Of a stretch of 32,172 nucleotides of DNA, positions 24,476 to 32,172 are shown piece by piece (the stretch's first letter is position 1; the number at the start of each line of letters is the position of its first letter). Source of the DNA: Acidobacteriota bacterium. GTDB taxonomy: Bacteria; Acidobacteriota; Vicinamibacteria; Vicinamibacterales; CAVVIG01. The stretch covers positions 1 to 32,172 of the forward strand of contig JAOBWF010000204.1 in NCBI GenBank assembly GCA_025463215.1, given 5' to 3'. The position numbers were made by a program, and so were the translations under genes. The notes beneath the pieces were generated by a model. That model ran no database searches and was not told the origin of the DNA. It saw nothing but the letters and a program-made list of their open reading frames with translations.

Positions 24476-26455
24476 ATGTGCGGCATCTGCGGCGTCTTCG
24501 CGTTGACCGGCGAGCTCGATCCCGACGTGCGCGCCGCGCTTCCGGCAATGAACGCGGCGCTTGCCCATCGCGGCCCCGACGGCGACGGATTTTTCAACGA
24601 CGCGCGCGTCGCCCTGGGTCACCGGCGGCTCGCCGTCATCGACCGCGCCGGCGGCCACCAGCCGATGGCGAACGAGGACGGTACGTGCTGGATCGTGTTC
24701 AACGGCGAGATCTACAACCACCGCGCGCTGCGGCCGCTGCTCGAGGCGAAGGGGCACCGCTTTCGCACCTCGAGCGATACCGAAGCGATTCTCCACGCGT
24801 ATGAAGAGTTCGGACCAGCGTGCGTCGAGCGCCTCGAAGGGATGTTCGCGTTCGCGATCTACGACGGCCGCCGGCAGGAGCTCTTCGTCGCCCGCGACCG
24901 GCTCGGCAAGAAGCCGCTCTTCTTCGCCGTCCTGAACGGCGTGCTGCACTTCGCGAGCGAGCTGCCGGCGCTCGCCCGGAGCCCCTCCTGGGTGGGCGAC
25001 CTCGATCTGAGCGCACTGGAAGGCTATCTGTCGCTCGGCTACTTCCTGGCGCCGGCCACCATCTATCGGCACGTGCACAAGCTGCTGCCGGGGCACTGGC
25101 TGCGGGTGTCCGCGGGCGCCGTCGAGACCCGCCAGTACTGGGACGTGACCGAGTTCGACACGGATCGGCGGCCCGATGCGGAGCTGCTCGAGGAGATCGA
25201 CGAGACGCTGCGCCGCGCGGTCCACGATCGGCTCGAGAGCGAGGTGCCGCTCGGCGCGTTTCTCAGCGGCGGCATCGATTCGGGACTGGTGGTCTCGTAC
25301 ATGGCGGAGGCCCTCGGCGATCGGCTCGTGACCGCCACGGTCGGCTTCGGCGAGCGCGCGCACAACGAGCTCGAAGCGGCCGCCATCGTCGCCGAGCACT
25401 TCGGCAGCCGGCACCATCCGTCCGTGATCGAGCCCGAGCTGTCCGAGGTGATCGGACCGGTCACCGCCGGCCTGGGCGAGCCGCTGGCCGATTCGTCGGC
25501 GATTCCCACCTGGTACGTGTCGCGCGCGGCGCGGCGGCACGTCACCGTGGCGCTGACCGGGGACGGCGGCGATGAGAGCTTTGCCGGCTACGATTTCCGC
25601 TACGTGCCGCACGCGCTCGAAGCGTCGGTGCGGGCGAGGATGCCGGCCGCGCTGGCGCCGGCCGCTGCCTGGCTCGGCCGGCACTGGCCGCGATCGCGCC
25701 GGCTGCCCAGGCCGCTGCGGATCGGCACCCTCGCGGAGAATCTGGGTTGGGATCCCGCCGCGGCTTACTACTCCGACCTGGCGTTCTTGAAGCCGGCCGA
25801 CACGCGCATGCTGATGGGGCTGCCGCCGCACCGCGATCCGATGTCGAGCCCGATCTACGACGCGGTCACCGAACCGTACCGCCGCTGCCCCTCGACCAAC
25901 GCGGTGCAGCGCGCCGAGTACGCGGATCTCAAGGTCTACATGCCGAACGATCCGCTGGTGAAAGTGGATCGCATGAGCATGGCGCACGCGCTCGAGGTCC
26001 GCTGTCCGCTGCTCGACCGGCGGGTCGTCGAGCTGGCGTTCCGGATTCCGGCGGAGCGCAAGCAGCAAGGCGGTCAAGGGAAAGCGCTGCTGCGGGCGCT
26101 GGCGCGCCGCCGCCTGCCGGGGAAACTGTGGCAGCTTCCCAAGCGCGGGTTCACCGCACCGATCGGCGAATGGATTGCCGGGCCCAACGCGGCGCAATTC
26201 CGCGACGAAGTGCTCGATCGCGGCGCCGCGATCGCGCAGCACGTCGATGTCCGCGAGCTCGAACGGCGATTGGCGGTGCACCGCACCGGACAATCGGATC
26301 ACGCCTATGCGCTCTGGGCGGCGTGGGTGCTCGAACGATGGCTCCGCAATCAAGGTGCTGCGGGCGGCGGCGCGTCGACGACGCCGGATCGACAGCCGGC
26401 CAATCCAGCCGCGGCGTCGCCCAGCGCGCCGGGAGTTGCGAAATCCGCGTGGTGA
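24476..26455 (+). CDS. asnB: Glutamine-hydrolysing asparagine synthase-like amidotransferase
   Basis: A 659-residue AsnB-family enzyme: ammonia from glutamine is passed to an adenylated acid. MCGICGVF puts the catalytic Cys at position 2 after Met removal; HRGPDGDG, FNGEIYN and SDTEAIL define the glutaminase domain (1-210). The synthetase domain has the ATP pyrophosphatase motif LSGGIDSG (263-270), TGDGGDE, and MPNDPLVKVDRMSMAHALEVRCPLLD. Length suits exosortase-associated amidotransferases (TIGR03108-like), which act in sugar or exopolysaccharide loci rather than in amino-acid synthesis. The C-terminal about 35 residues are low-complexity (Ala/Gly/Ser/Pro) and probably disordered. ATG lies one base after the glycosyltransferase stop; its own stop overlaps the next GTG (GTGA). 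Confidence 0.93.
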   Translation: MCGICGVFALTGELDPDVRAALPAMNAALAHRGPDGDGFFNDARVALGHRRLAVIDRAGGHQPMANEDGTCWIVFNGEIYNHRALRPLLEAKGHRFRTSSDTEAILHAYEEFGPACVERLEGMFAFAIYDGRRQELFVARDRLGKKPLFFAVLNGVLHFASELPALARSPSWVGDLDLSALEGYLSLGYFLAPATIYRHVHKLLPGHWLRVSAGAVETRQYWDVTEFDTDRRPDAELLEEIDETLRRAVHDRLESEVPLGAFLSGGIDSGLVVSYMAEALGDRLVTATVGFGERAHNELEAAAIVAEHFGSRHHPSVIEPELSEVIGPVTAGLGEPLADSSAIPTWYVSRAARRHVTVALTGDGGDESFAGYDFRYVPHALEASVRARMPAALAPAAAWLGRHWPRSRRLPRPLRIGTLAENLGWDPAAAYYSDLAFLKPADTRMLMGLPPHRDPMSSPIYDAVTEPYRRCPSTNAVQRAEYADLKVYMPNDPLVKVDRMSMAHALEVRCPLLDRRVVELAFRIPAERKQQGGQGKALLRALARRRLPGKLWQLPKRGFTAPIGEWIAGPNAAQFRDEVLDRGAAIAQHVDVRELERRLAVHRTGQSDHAYALWAAWVLERWLRNQGAAGGGASTTPDRQPANPAAASPSAPGVAKSAW

Positions 26456-27459
26456 CCAGGCGCCGGATCAACGTGATCTACGCGGACAACGGATCGGGCC
26501 TGTCTCGTGACGCAATGGTCGTGCGCGAGGCCCTCGAGCTCGCGGGGCACCGGGTATGGCTGACCCCGCTTGCGCCGCGACGATTTCCCATCGCGGTCAA
26601 CTACGCGCCGGAGCTGGCGCGGCAGCTCGTGCGATCCGCGACGCACGGTCCGGTGCGCGCCTGGGCGAAACGATCGCGCTTCTGGGACGTCAACATCTTC
26701 CTCGAACGCCTGGTGCCGGAGTACCTCGAGTGCGCGCGGATCAACTGTCTGTTTCCGAATCAGGAATGGCTGACCGATGAGGACCGGGGACGGCTGGGCG
26801 ACATCGACATGGTGTTGTTCAAGACCCGTCACGCGATGAGCATTCTCGAGGCCGAAGCGAGGTCGTCCGCGTTCGTCGGTTTCTCGTCGCCCGACCGGCG
26901 CGACCCGGCGGCCAACGCGCGCTGGGACATGGCGCTTCATGTCGGCGGCTGGAACCCGCACAAGGGCACGGCCGCGGTGTTCGATGCATGGTCACAGCAT
27001 CCCGACTGGCCGCAGTTGACAATCGTGTCGCAGCTGCCGATGTCGATGCCTGGCTACCGCAACATCCAGCAGCTCGCGACGCGGATCACAAATAGACGGA
27101 TGGGCCGGCTTCAGAACGGGTGCGCGATTCATGTCTGCCCATCCGAGGTCGAGGGGTTCGGCCACACGCTGATGGAAGCACTGAGCTGCGGCGCCGTCAT
27201 CGTGACCACCGACGCGCCGCCGATGAACGAGCTGGTGTCGCCCGACGAAGGATTTCTGGTTCCGCACGTAGGCACGGCAGCGCTGGGAGCGAGCACGCGT
27301 TTTCTCGTCGATCGCGAGCACCTGGCCCACGTGCTCGCGCGCGTGTGGAGGGACGGCGCGGCGGGGGTGCGGGCGCGGCGCGATGCCGCGCGCGCAAGGT
27401 ACGAACGCACCCGCGCGTCGTTTCAAACTCGATTCGCGCAGTTGCTTCGGGAAATCTGA
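26452..27459 (+). CDS. GT-B glycosyltransferase
   Basis: A 335-residue glycosyltransferase. The N-terminus is RINVIYADNGSGLSRDAMVV, and the C-terminal domain contains LHVGGWNPHKGTAAVF, CPSEVEGFGHTLMEALSCG (near residue 230, EX7E-like) and VIVTTDAPPMNELV, typical of GT1/GT4 donor-binding domains. The acceptor and donor are unknown. GTG 26452 overlaps the asnB stop TGA by four bases, so it is translationally coupled and works in the same pathway. It ends eight bases before a convergent FkbM methyltransferase, with no visible terminator between them. Confidence 0.85.
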   Translation: MTRRRINVIYADNGSGLSRDAMVVREALELAGHRVWLTPLAPRRFPIAVNYAPELARQLVRSATHGPVRAWAKRSRFWDVNIFLERLVPEYLECARINCLFPNQEWLTDEDRGRLGDIDMVLFKTRHAMSILEAEARSSAFVGFSSPDRRDPAANARWDMALHVGGWNPHKGTAAVFDAWSQHPDWPQLTIVSQLPMSMPGYRNIQQLATRITNRRMGRLQNGCAIHVCPSEVEGFGHTLMEALSCGAVIVTTDAPPMNELVSPDEGFLVPHVGTAALGASTRFLVDREHLAHVLARVWRDGAAGVRARRDAARARYERTRASFQTRFAQLLREI

Positions 27460-27467
27460 GAGCGGCG

Positions 27468-28310
27468 TCAAGCCGGCGTCGCGAGATATTCGGCCTGGGG
27501 CATGTAGTCTGGAGACGATGAGAACTGCGGCGACCCGTCCAGACAGCGGCTCACATAGGAATACCGTGCGAGAACGCCGAGGAAATACTGGTACGACGGC
27601 TGATCGTGAATCTCGACGAGGACCACGGGACGCGCGTGACTGAGTATCTGCGTCATGCCTTGGAAGATCCGGGACTCCGCACCCTCGGCGTCGATTTTCA
27701 CGAAATCAGGAGACAGTGCATGTAACGCCGCAAATGCGTCGAGGGTCGTCGTATCGACCTTGACCGCCATCGGGGACGAATCGGCGACCAAATGCCCGAT
27801 GTAGGAGTTCCCGCCTCGGTCGAATGACGCGACACCCACCTGGTCCGCCACGGCGGTTTCAGTGAACTGGATGAGCGATGCCAGATCCGGATTCGCCTCG
27901 AGGTTTTGCCTGAACTGAGCGGCGTTCGCGAGTGATGGTTCGAATGCGACTACGATCCCTGCTGGCCGGACGAGGGTGGCGGCCATTAGGCTGAAATACC
28001 CTATGTGGCCGCCGACGTCGAAGAACACGCTTCCTGGCGCCAGGTAATGGACGAGGATCGCTTCCTTCTGCGGTTCGAAGTTTCCAAGAAAGCACGACCG
28101 CTGATGACGAAGTGAGCAGAAAAAGCCGCGGCCCGCCAGCCGCCCACCCTGAATACGAACGTTCACCACGCGATCCGACGTGAATCGCGTGAGCTGACGG
28201 TAGACTCCGTCAGCAAAGCCGGGGCTAAGGCTCTTTATCTGACGTTTGAGTCCGATCGGTATGCTTCGGTCCACGACATTGATTAGAGAATGAAGCGTTC
28301 GTTCAAACAC
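27468..28310 (-). CDS. FkbM-family methyltransferase 1
   Basis: A 280-residue SAM methyltransferase with the FkbM fold: FFDVGGHIGYFSLMAATL (motif I, Gly-His in place of the more usual Ala-Asn), VVAFEPS, then VDTTTLDAFAAL, DFVKIDAEGAESRIFQGM and VVLVEIHD. FkbM enzymes methylate sugar or polyketide hydroxyls. In this setting, between glycosyltransferases, a glycan substrate is likely by inference. The start is uncertain: GTG 28310 is chosen because AGGAACTC lies upstream; a TTG at 28355 would add 15 residues. The gene is alone on the minus strand in a plus-strand glycan block, transcribed convergently to the GT gene. Confidence 0.87.
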   Translation of the reverse strand: MFERTLHSLINVVDRSIPIGLKRQIKSLSPGFADGVYRQLTRFTSDRVVNVRIQGGRLAGRGFFCSLRHQRSCFLGNFEPQKEAILVHYLAPGSVFFDVGGHIGYFSLMAATLVRPAGIVVAFEPSLANAAQFRQNLEANPDLASLIQFTETAVADQVGVASFDRGGNSYIGHLVADSSPMAVKVDTTTLDAFAALHALSPDFVKIDAEGAESRIFQGMTQILSHARPVVLVEIHDQPSYQYFLGVLARYSYVSRCLDGSPQFSSSPDYMPQAEYLATPA

Positions 28311-28666
28311 GTCTCGAGTTCCTAACTCCTGGCATTGGTTCCGCCGACCCGACAATCGTCGTCCGCGTCATTATCACAATGCACGTCCGGAGGCGCGGCG
28401 GCATTCGAGCGGAACCGGACCAGGACCTCGCCCGCGACGACCTCCACCCGTCGGCATGTTCCCGCGCTTCCCGCGCCGTTCCGAGACGTTGTGTGCCGAC
28501 GTGAGAACCGACGCGGCGCCACAAAGCCAGTAGCAGCAAGCACCCACGCACAAAAAGCCAGTAGCAGCAAGCACCCACGCACAAACAGGCACGGTTCGTG
28601 AGCCTCACATTGCTCGACAAGACCGGGCGTTTGCGTCTGGGGGGACAAAGCCTTACTTTAACATCG
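28311..28666. other. Intergenic region with a 31-bp tandem repeat
   Basis: About 356 bases between divergent FkbM 1 and the GT2-like gene. No protein-like frame is visible. It contains a duplicated 31-bp unit (28523-28584) and a leaderless-type promoter at its right end (28631-28659). Its unusual composition and repeats suggest accessory or decayed sequence. Confidence 0.5.
28523..28584 (+). repeat. Tandem duplication of a 31-bp unit
   Basis: Two adjacent copies of a 31-bp unit starting AAAGCCAGTAGCAGCAAGCA begin at 28523 and 28554. The copies appear identical. Only two are present with no spacer, so it is not a CRISPR array. It is likely a slippage or recombination product. Confidence 0.9.
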
Positions 28667-28669
28667 ATG
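28631..28669 (+). promoter_or_regulatory. Sigma-70-type promoter with leaderless ATG
   Basis: TTGCGT (28631-28636), a 17-base spacer and TACTTT (28654-28659) form a good -35/-10 pair. The ATG at 28667 lies eight bases after the -10, exactly where transcription should start, and no Shine-Dalgarno is present, so the mRNA is probably leaderless. Confidence 0.6.
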
Positions 28670-29488
28670 AAACTGTCGATTTACACGTTCGTCAAGGACG
28701 GACTGTTCTACGACTTCCACGTCGCGGCGATGCTGCGCCACCACCTGCCGCTCGCCGACGAGATTATCGTCAACGAGGGCTTCAGCACCGACGGCACCTT
28801 CGAAGCCATCAGCCAGATCGACCCGAAGATTCAGATCCACCGCTCGCACTGGGATCAGTCGAGCCCCGACACCTGGCATCGCGACTTCAAGAATCGCGCC
28901 CGTCGGCTGTGCACCGGCGATTGGTGCATCCTGCTCGATTGCGACGAGTTCATTCCCGAATGGGAGTTCGATCGCCTCCGCGCCTACCTCGCGACCACCG
29001 ACCAGCTGATCGTTCCGGTGCAGTTCGTGCACTTCTACGGCAACTACCGCGTCTACATGAAGTCGCTGCTGCAGGTGACCCCTTCGAGAGGGATGCGGAT
29101 TCACCGCAACCTGCCCGAGATCGAGGTCTGGGGCGACGGCGCCAACGTGCGTCTGCAGGATCGTGAGTACGACGCGGCGACGATGGCCGGCGACGCCTTC
29201 GACGTCCATCATTTCGGCACCGTGCGTCGCCCCGCGCGGCTGCGTCAGAAATGGCGGACCCAGGCCAAGCAGCACGACGCGCGCAACCCGCGCTGGGACC
29301 GCGTGCCAGGGTTCCTGTTCAACATGTTTCCGCACCGCTGGGACGATGCCGACTTCATGGACAAGCTCGCCGTCTACGAGGGGCCGTACATCAAGGCGGT
29401 GCGCGACGACCCCGACGAGTTCACCAGGGACGACTTCTGGCTCTATCAGCAGCTGGTGGGCATCTCCGCGACGAAGGCATCCACGTAG
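28667..29488 (+). CDS. GT2-like glycosyltransferase
   Basis: A 273-residue glycosyltransferase of the GT-A type. It begins MKLSIYTFVKDGLFYDFHVA and continues with DEIIVNEGFSTDGTF, NRARRLCTGDWCILLDCDEF (DxD-like Asp91/Asp93) and VHFYGNYRVYMKS, characteristic of the DUF-type GT2 'Glyco_tranf_2_4' group. It binds a nucleotide sugar via metal. Acceptor unknown. ATG 28667 agrees with the promoter just upstream; a longer in-frame start at 28598 is disfavoured because it lies upstream of the -10. Its stop shares one base with the next GTG, so FkbM 2 is cotranscribed. Confidence 0.85.
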   Translation: MKLSIYTFVKDGLFYDFHVAAMLRHHLPLADEIIVNEGFSTDGTFEAISQIDPKIQIHRSHWDQSSPDTWHRDFKNRARRLCTGDWCILLDCDEFIPEWEFDRLRAYLATTDQLIVPVQFVHFYGNYRVYMKSLLQVTPSRGMRIHRNLPEIEVWGDGANVRLQDREYDAATMAGDAFDVHHFGTVRRPARLRQKWRTQAKQHDARNPRWDRVPGFLFNMFPHRWDDADFMDKLAVYEGPYIKAVRDDPDEFTRDDFWLYQQLVGISATKAST

Positions 29489-30387
29489 TGTCCTGGCAGC
29501 GGATCGCAGTCAGCGTCCTCGGCGCCTACCTTCGGCACGCGCCTGATCATCCCGGTCGATGGCGTCTGATCGAGCCGGCGGTGGCGCTCGCGCCGGCACT
29601 CAGGGACACGCGCCGGGTGTGGACCATCCGCGTCCGTGAAGGGTTCCGGATGCAGATCGACGGCTCGTCGCAGACCGGCCGCATGCTCTACGCCACCGGC
29701 GAGTACGAATCCGAAACGACCCGGATCGTGACGCGGTTCCTCGCTCCCGGCGACACGATGATCGACGTCGGCGCGAACATCGGCTATTTCACCATCCTTG
29801 GCGCCCGCCGCGTCGGCCCGCGCGGGCGGGTCGTCGCCTTCGAGCCGGTCGGCCGCGTGCGCGAGCGGCTCACGTACAACCTGCAGCTCAACGATCTGAC
29901 CAACGTCACGGTGCGCGACGAGGCACTGTCGGCACAGTCGGGCGCGGCCGAGTTCTTCACCGGTCCCCAGGACGACAGCGGCCTCGCGTCGCTGCGGCCG
30001 CTGGCGGCGTCCACCCGGGTCAGCGTCATGCGCGCACGTCTCGACGACCTGTGGGACGCCGACCAGCCCATCGCGCTGATCAAGATCGACGTGGAAGGCG
30101 CGGAGATGGCCGCCCTCGAGGGCATGGCCGGGTGTCTCACCCGTCATTCGCCGGACGTGATCGTCGAGGTCACCGACGAGTACCTCCGCGCGCTCGGCGC
30201 GTCGGCGGCCGCTCTCGTCGGCTTTCTGACCGGCCAGGGCTACTCGATGTACCGGATCGATCACGACCGGCTGGCGCCCGTTGCTGCCGCCGGCCTCGGG
30301 GACTGCCCCTCCCAGTTCAACGCCTTCTTCACCAAGCGCCCCCTCCCCGGCGGCCGCCTCCGACTCCAACCGGCCACCGGCCGATAA
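29488..30387 (+). CDS. FkbM-family methyltransferase 2
   Basis: A 299-residue methyltransferase. Motif I is MIDVGANIGYFTILGARRVG, followed by VVAFEPVGRVRERL, RLDDLWDADQPIALIKIDVEGAEMAALEGM and IVEVTDEYLRA, the usual FkbM order. It is more canonical than FkbM 1 (DVGANIGY present). The start is GTG 29488, one base overlapping the TAG of the GT2-like gene, so the two proteins are probably made together, likely a glycosyl transfer and O-methylation pair. The C-terminus (KRPLPGGRLRLQPATGR) is basic and disordered. The next gene is 209 bases away. Confidence 0.87.
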   Translation: MSWQRIAVSVLGAYLRHAPDHPGRWRLIEPAVALAPALRDTRRVWTIRVREGFRMQIDGSSQTGRMLYATGEYESETTRIVTRFLAPGDTMIDVGANIGYFTILGARRVGPRGRVVAFEPVGRVRERLTYNLQLNDLTNVTVRDEALSAQSGAAEFFTGPQDDSGLASLRPLAASTRVSVMRARLDDLWDADQPIALIKIDVEGAEMAALEGMAGCLTRHSPDVIVEVTDEYLRALGASAAALVGFLTGQGYSMYRIDHDRLAPVAAAGLGDCPSQFNAFFTKRPLPGGRLRLQPATGR

Positions 30388-30502
30388 CCACGTCCGCGGC
30401 GCCGCATCAGACCGGCAAGGCGCTGCGTCTCTCGATGCAGCGAAAAGGCGGAACAAAGTCGCCAAGAACACGAACTCGCTTCACGAAAGAAAGGGGATTG
30501 TG

Positions 30503-30531
30503 CCCGCAAGGCGGGGAGCGACTTTTGCTCC
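30503..30531 (+). other. Two adjacent small hairpins
   Basis: CCCGC-AAG-GCGGG (30503-30515) and GGAGC-GACTTTT-GCTCC (30515-30531) form two 5-bp hairpins within the 209-base gap before the CPBP gene, close to a short CA repeat at 30541-30551. They might mark an end of the preceding unit; no T-run follows, so a terminator call is not supported. Confidence 0.3.
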
Positions 30532-30596
30532 TGCCGGGTCACACACACACAGGCACTGAGGACCAGGCAGCTGTCCCGGGTCTGCCACGCGTGACC

Positions 30597-31307
30597 ATGA
30601 CCACCACCACGGACCTGGCGCCAGCCGCCGACACCGACCGGAAGACGAGCGCCGCTTCGTACTGGCTCGCCCTCCCATATGCGGCGCCAATGGCAGTATT
30701 TCTCGCGTTCACCGCCCTCGAAACGGAACTGCCTCAAGCGTGGTACCCCGCCCTGTACGTGATCAAGATCTGCGCGGTCACGATCACCCTCGCGCTCTTC
30801 CGCCATACCCTCTCCGACATCCGGCCGTCGTGGCGTGTCGTGGGCCCATCGTTGCTCGTCGGCCTCGCCGTATTTGTCGCATGGATCGACCTCGACAAAG
30901 CGGTCCCGTATCCCCACCTGGGCGCGCGGACGGCATTCAATCCGTTTGCGGCGATTCCCGATCGCACGACCGCGATCGCCTTCATCGTCGTTCGGCTGTA
31001 CGGCCTGGCGGCCCTGGTGCCGGTGATGGAGGAAGTGTTCTGGCGTGGATTTCTGCTGCGCTACCTGACCGACTCGGACTTCACCTCGGTACCGCTCGGC
31101 TCGTTTTCGTGGACGGCCTTTGCCCTCGTCGCGGCCGCCTTCGGCGTGGCGCATCCCGAATGGCTGCCGGCGGTCGTCACCGCCTGCGCCTACGGATTGC
31201 TGTTCCGGCAGACGCGTAGTCTCTTCGCCGCGCTCGTCGCGCACGCGACGACGAATGCCGCGCTCGGCGCGTACATCCTCCTTCGCCATGAATGGCTGTA
31301 TTGGTAG
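30597..31307 (+). CDS. CPBP/CAAX-type intramembrane protease, exosortase-associated
   Basis: A 236-residue membrane protein of the CPBP/Abi family, with the motif order of the exosortase-associated CAAX protease-related group (TIGR03008-like). Catalytic elements are Glu145/Glu146 and Arg150 in MEEVFWRGFLLR, His186 in FGVAHPEW, and the later His in ALVAHATTN. About seven hydrophobic helices are visible. It may process or mature membrane or lipoprotein partners of the exosortase system, by inference. ATG 30597 is preferred over GTG 30591. Its stop lies inside the start of the acyltransferase gene (16-base overlap), so the genes are coupled. Confidence 0.88.
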   Translation: MTTTTDLAPAADTDRKTSAASYWLALPYAAPMAVFLAFTALETELPQAWYPALYVIKICAVTITLALFRHTLSDIRPSWRVVGPSLLVGLAVFVAWIDLDKAVPYPHLGARTAFNPFAAIPDRTTAIAFIVVRLYGLAALVPVMEEVFWRGFLLRYLTDSDFTSVPLGSFSWTAFALVAAAFGVAHPEWLPAVVTACAYGLLFRQTRSLFAALVAHATTNAALGAYILLRHEWLYW

Positions 31308-32172
31308 CCACACTCGTGACCACCCTGGCCGCACCGGCCGTCCGATCGACGATGCGCTCCCGGCTGGCCGGGCTGTTCGATCTGCCGGCAAGCAGCGGCG
31401 CACGGATGCACGCGCTCGAAGGCATCCGCGGCCTCGCGATTGTCCTGGTGTTCTTCGTCCACTATCACTCGCTCTTTGGTCGCTACGTCGAGTCGGCCCC
31501 CGCGAGCCATTTCGTCTCGCAGTTCCTGGGAGTGATCGGCCACTGTGGCGTCGACCTGTTTTTCGTGCTCAGCGGGTTTCTGATTTACGGCGCCCTCCTC
31601 CGTCGGCAGGTCCCGTACGCGGAGTTTCTCGGTCGCCGGATCGAGCGGCTCTACCCGACCTTTGCGGTGGTCTTCGTCCTCTACGTGGGGCTGTCGTTCC
31701 TGTTTCCTGATCAGAACAAGATTCCGGGACGACCGCTGGCGGCGATCGTCTACCTCCTCCAGAATGCCGCGCTGCTTCCCGGCATTCTGAACATCGCGCC
31801 GCTGATCACGGTCACGTGGTCGCTGAGTTATGAGCTCGGCTTCTATGCGGTTCTTCCGCTGGTGGTGTACGGCCTGTCGCTGCGAAGGTGGCCGTCGTCG
31901 GCACGGGTCGCGCTCTTCACGGCTGCGGGAGCGGCCTACGTAGTGGCGTTCGCCGGATACCCGGCCCCATACCTGCGCTGCGCGATGTTCGTCGCGGGGA
32001 TATTGGTGTACGAGGCTGTTTCCTCTTTCCGTTTCGTCTCGCGGCTCTCTGCGGCGACCGAGCGGTTCGTGATCGGGCTGTTCCTGGCGACCTTCCCGAT
32101 CGTTTACCTCGTGTTGCGGCACCCGGCAGGCGGCAGCATCGATGTGATCTCGTGGAGCATGCCTGTCGAGGC
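31292..32172 (+). CDS. Acyltransferase 3 family protein, truncated by window edge
   Basis: The gene is open at the right edge, so only 293 codons are seen. The visible part begins with a 36-residue cytoplasmic tail, then MHALEGIRGLAIVLVFFVHYHSL, GHCGVDLFFVLSGFLIYGALL and RRIERLYPTFAVVFVLYV, the OafA/YrhL acyltransferase-3 motifs with the conserved Arg and His. Later helices include VTWSLSYELGFYAVLPLVV. These enzymes O-acylate sugars on membrane glycans. ATG 31292 overlaps the CPBP gene; a start at 31406 would leave the RGLAIV motif near the N-terminus and is a possible alternative. Function in EPS or lipid-linked glycan modification is inferred from the block context. Confidence 0.85.
   Translation, partial: MAVLVATLVTTLAAPAVRSTMRSRLAGLFDLPASSGARMHALEGIRGLAIVLVFFVHYHSLFGRYVESAPASHFVSQFLGVIGHCGVDLFFVLSGFLIYGALLRRQVPYAEFLGRRIERLYPTFAVVFVLYVGLSFLFPDQNKIPGRPLAAIVYLLQNAALLPGILNIAPLITVTWSLSYELGFYAVLPLVVYGLSLRRWPSSARVALFTAAGAAYVVAFAGYPAPYLRCAMFVAGILVYEAVSSFRFVSRLSAATERFVIGLFLATFPIVYLVLRHPAGGSIDVISWSMPVE

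Noticed and set aside
28523-28584. Possible CRISPR-like repeats
   Set aside because: Only two directly adjacent copies without spacers and no cas genes.

Overview
The window is a high-GC bacterial chromosome segment. Exosortase/PEP-CTERM genes, a TIGR03790-type protein, acyltransferase-ThiF genes and large TPR lipoproteins together suggest an exosortase-bearing Gram-negative bacterium, most likely Acidobacteriota of the Vicinamibacteria type. That taxonomic call is inference; no rRNA is present. Short genes are tightly packed, stop/start overlaps are common, and several genes lack a Shine-Dalgarno.

Layout. 16-367 is a complete tmRNA (ssrA), followed by a small GIY-YIG protein (393-674), a hypothetical gene (993-1370) and a convergent GAF-GGDEF diguanylate cyclase (1301-2755, minus). 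2956-4806 encodes a TIGR03790 domain joined to TPRs, convergent with a ydcF-vanZ pair (minus). 7171-13120 is the exosortase core: PEP-CTERM cargo, terminator, PrsT-like TPR lipoprotein, exosortase, EpsI, OmpH/Skp-like protein and a small VanZ protein. A convergent minus-strand pair (MacB/FtsX-type permease plus LolA-like protein, no ATPase) separates this from a second, paralogous cargo/TPR-lipoprotein module (16733-20064). 20054-22490 is a minus-strand three-gene operon: LuxI/FeeM-like N-acyltransferase, ThiF-like E1 enzyme and SAM methyltransferase. From 23299 to the right edge lies an exopolysaccharide/glycan block: GT4 glycosyltransferase, glutamine-dependent amidotransferase, second GT, two FkbM methyltransferases, a GT2-like glycosyltransferase, an exosortase-associated CPBP/CAAX protease and a truncated acyltransferase-3.

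How the parts may work together. PEP-CTERM proteins carry an N-terminal signal peptide and a C-terminal VPEP-hydrophobic-basic tail that an exosortase cuts. The TPR lipoproteins, EpsI, Skp-like chaperone and CPBP protease are plausible handling and envelope partners, and the glycan block plausibly makes the surface polymer with which such systems are associated. All four cargo/TPR genes are preceded by GG-N10-GC elements resembling sigma-54 -24/-12 promoters, agreeing with the known RpoN/PrsK/PrsR control of PEP-CTERM genes elsewhere.

The most interesting item is the acyltransferase-ThiF-methyltransferase operon. Long-chain N-acyl amino acid synthases are known to be linked to exosortase systems, but the E1-like partner and methyltransferase suggest a further activated or methylated product that I cannot name from sequence.
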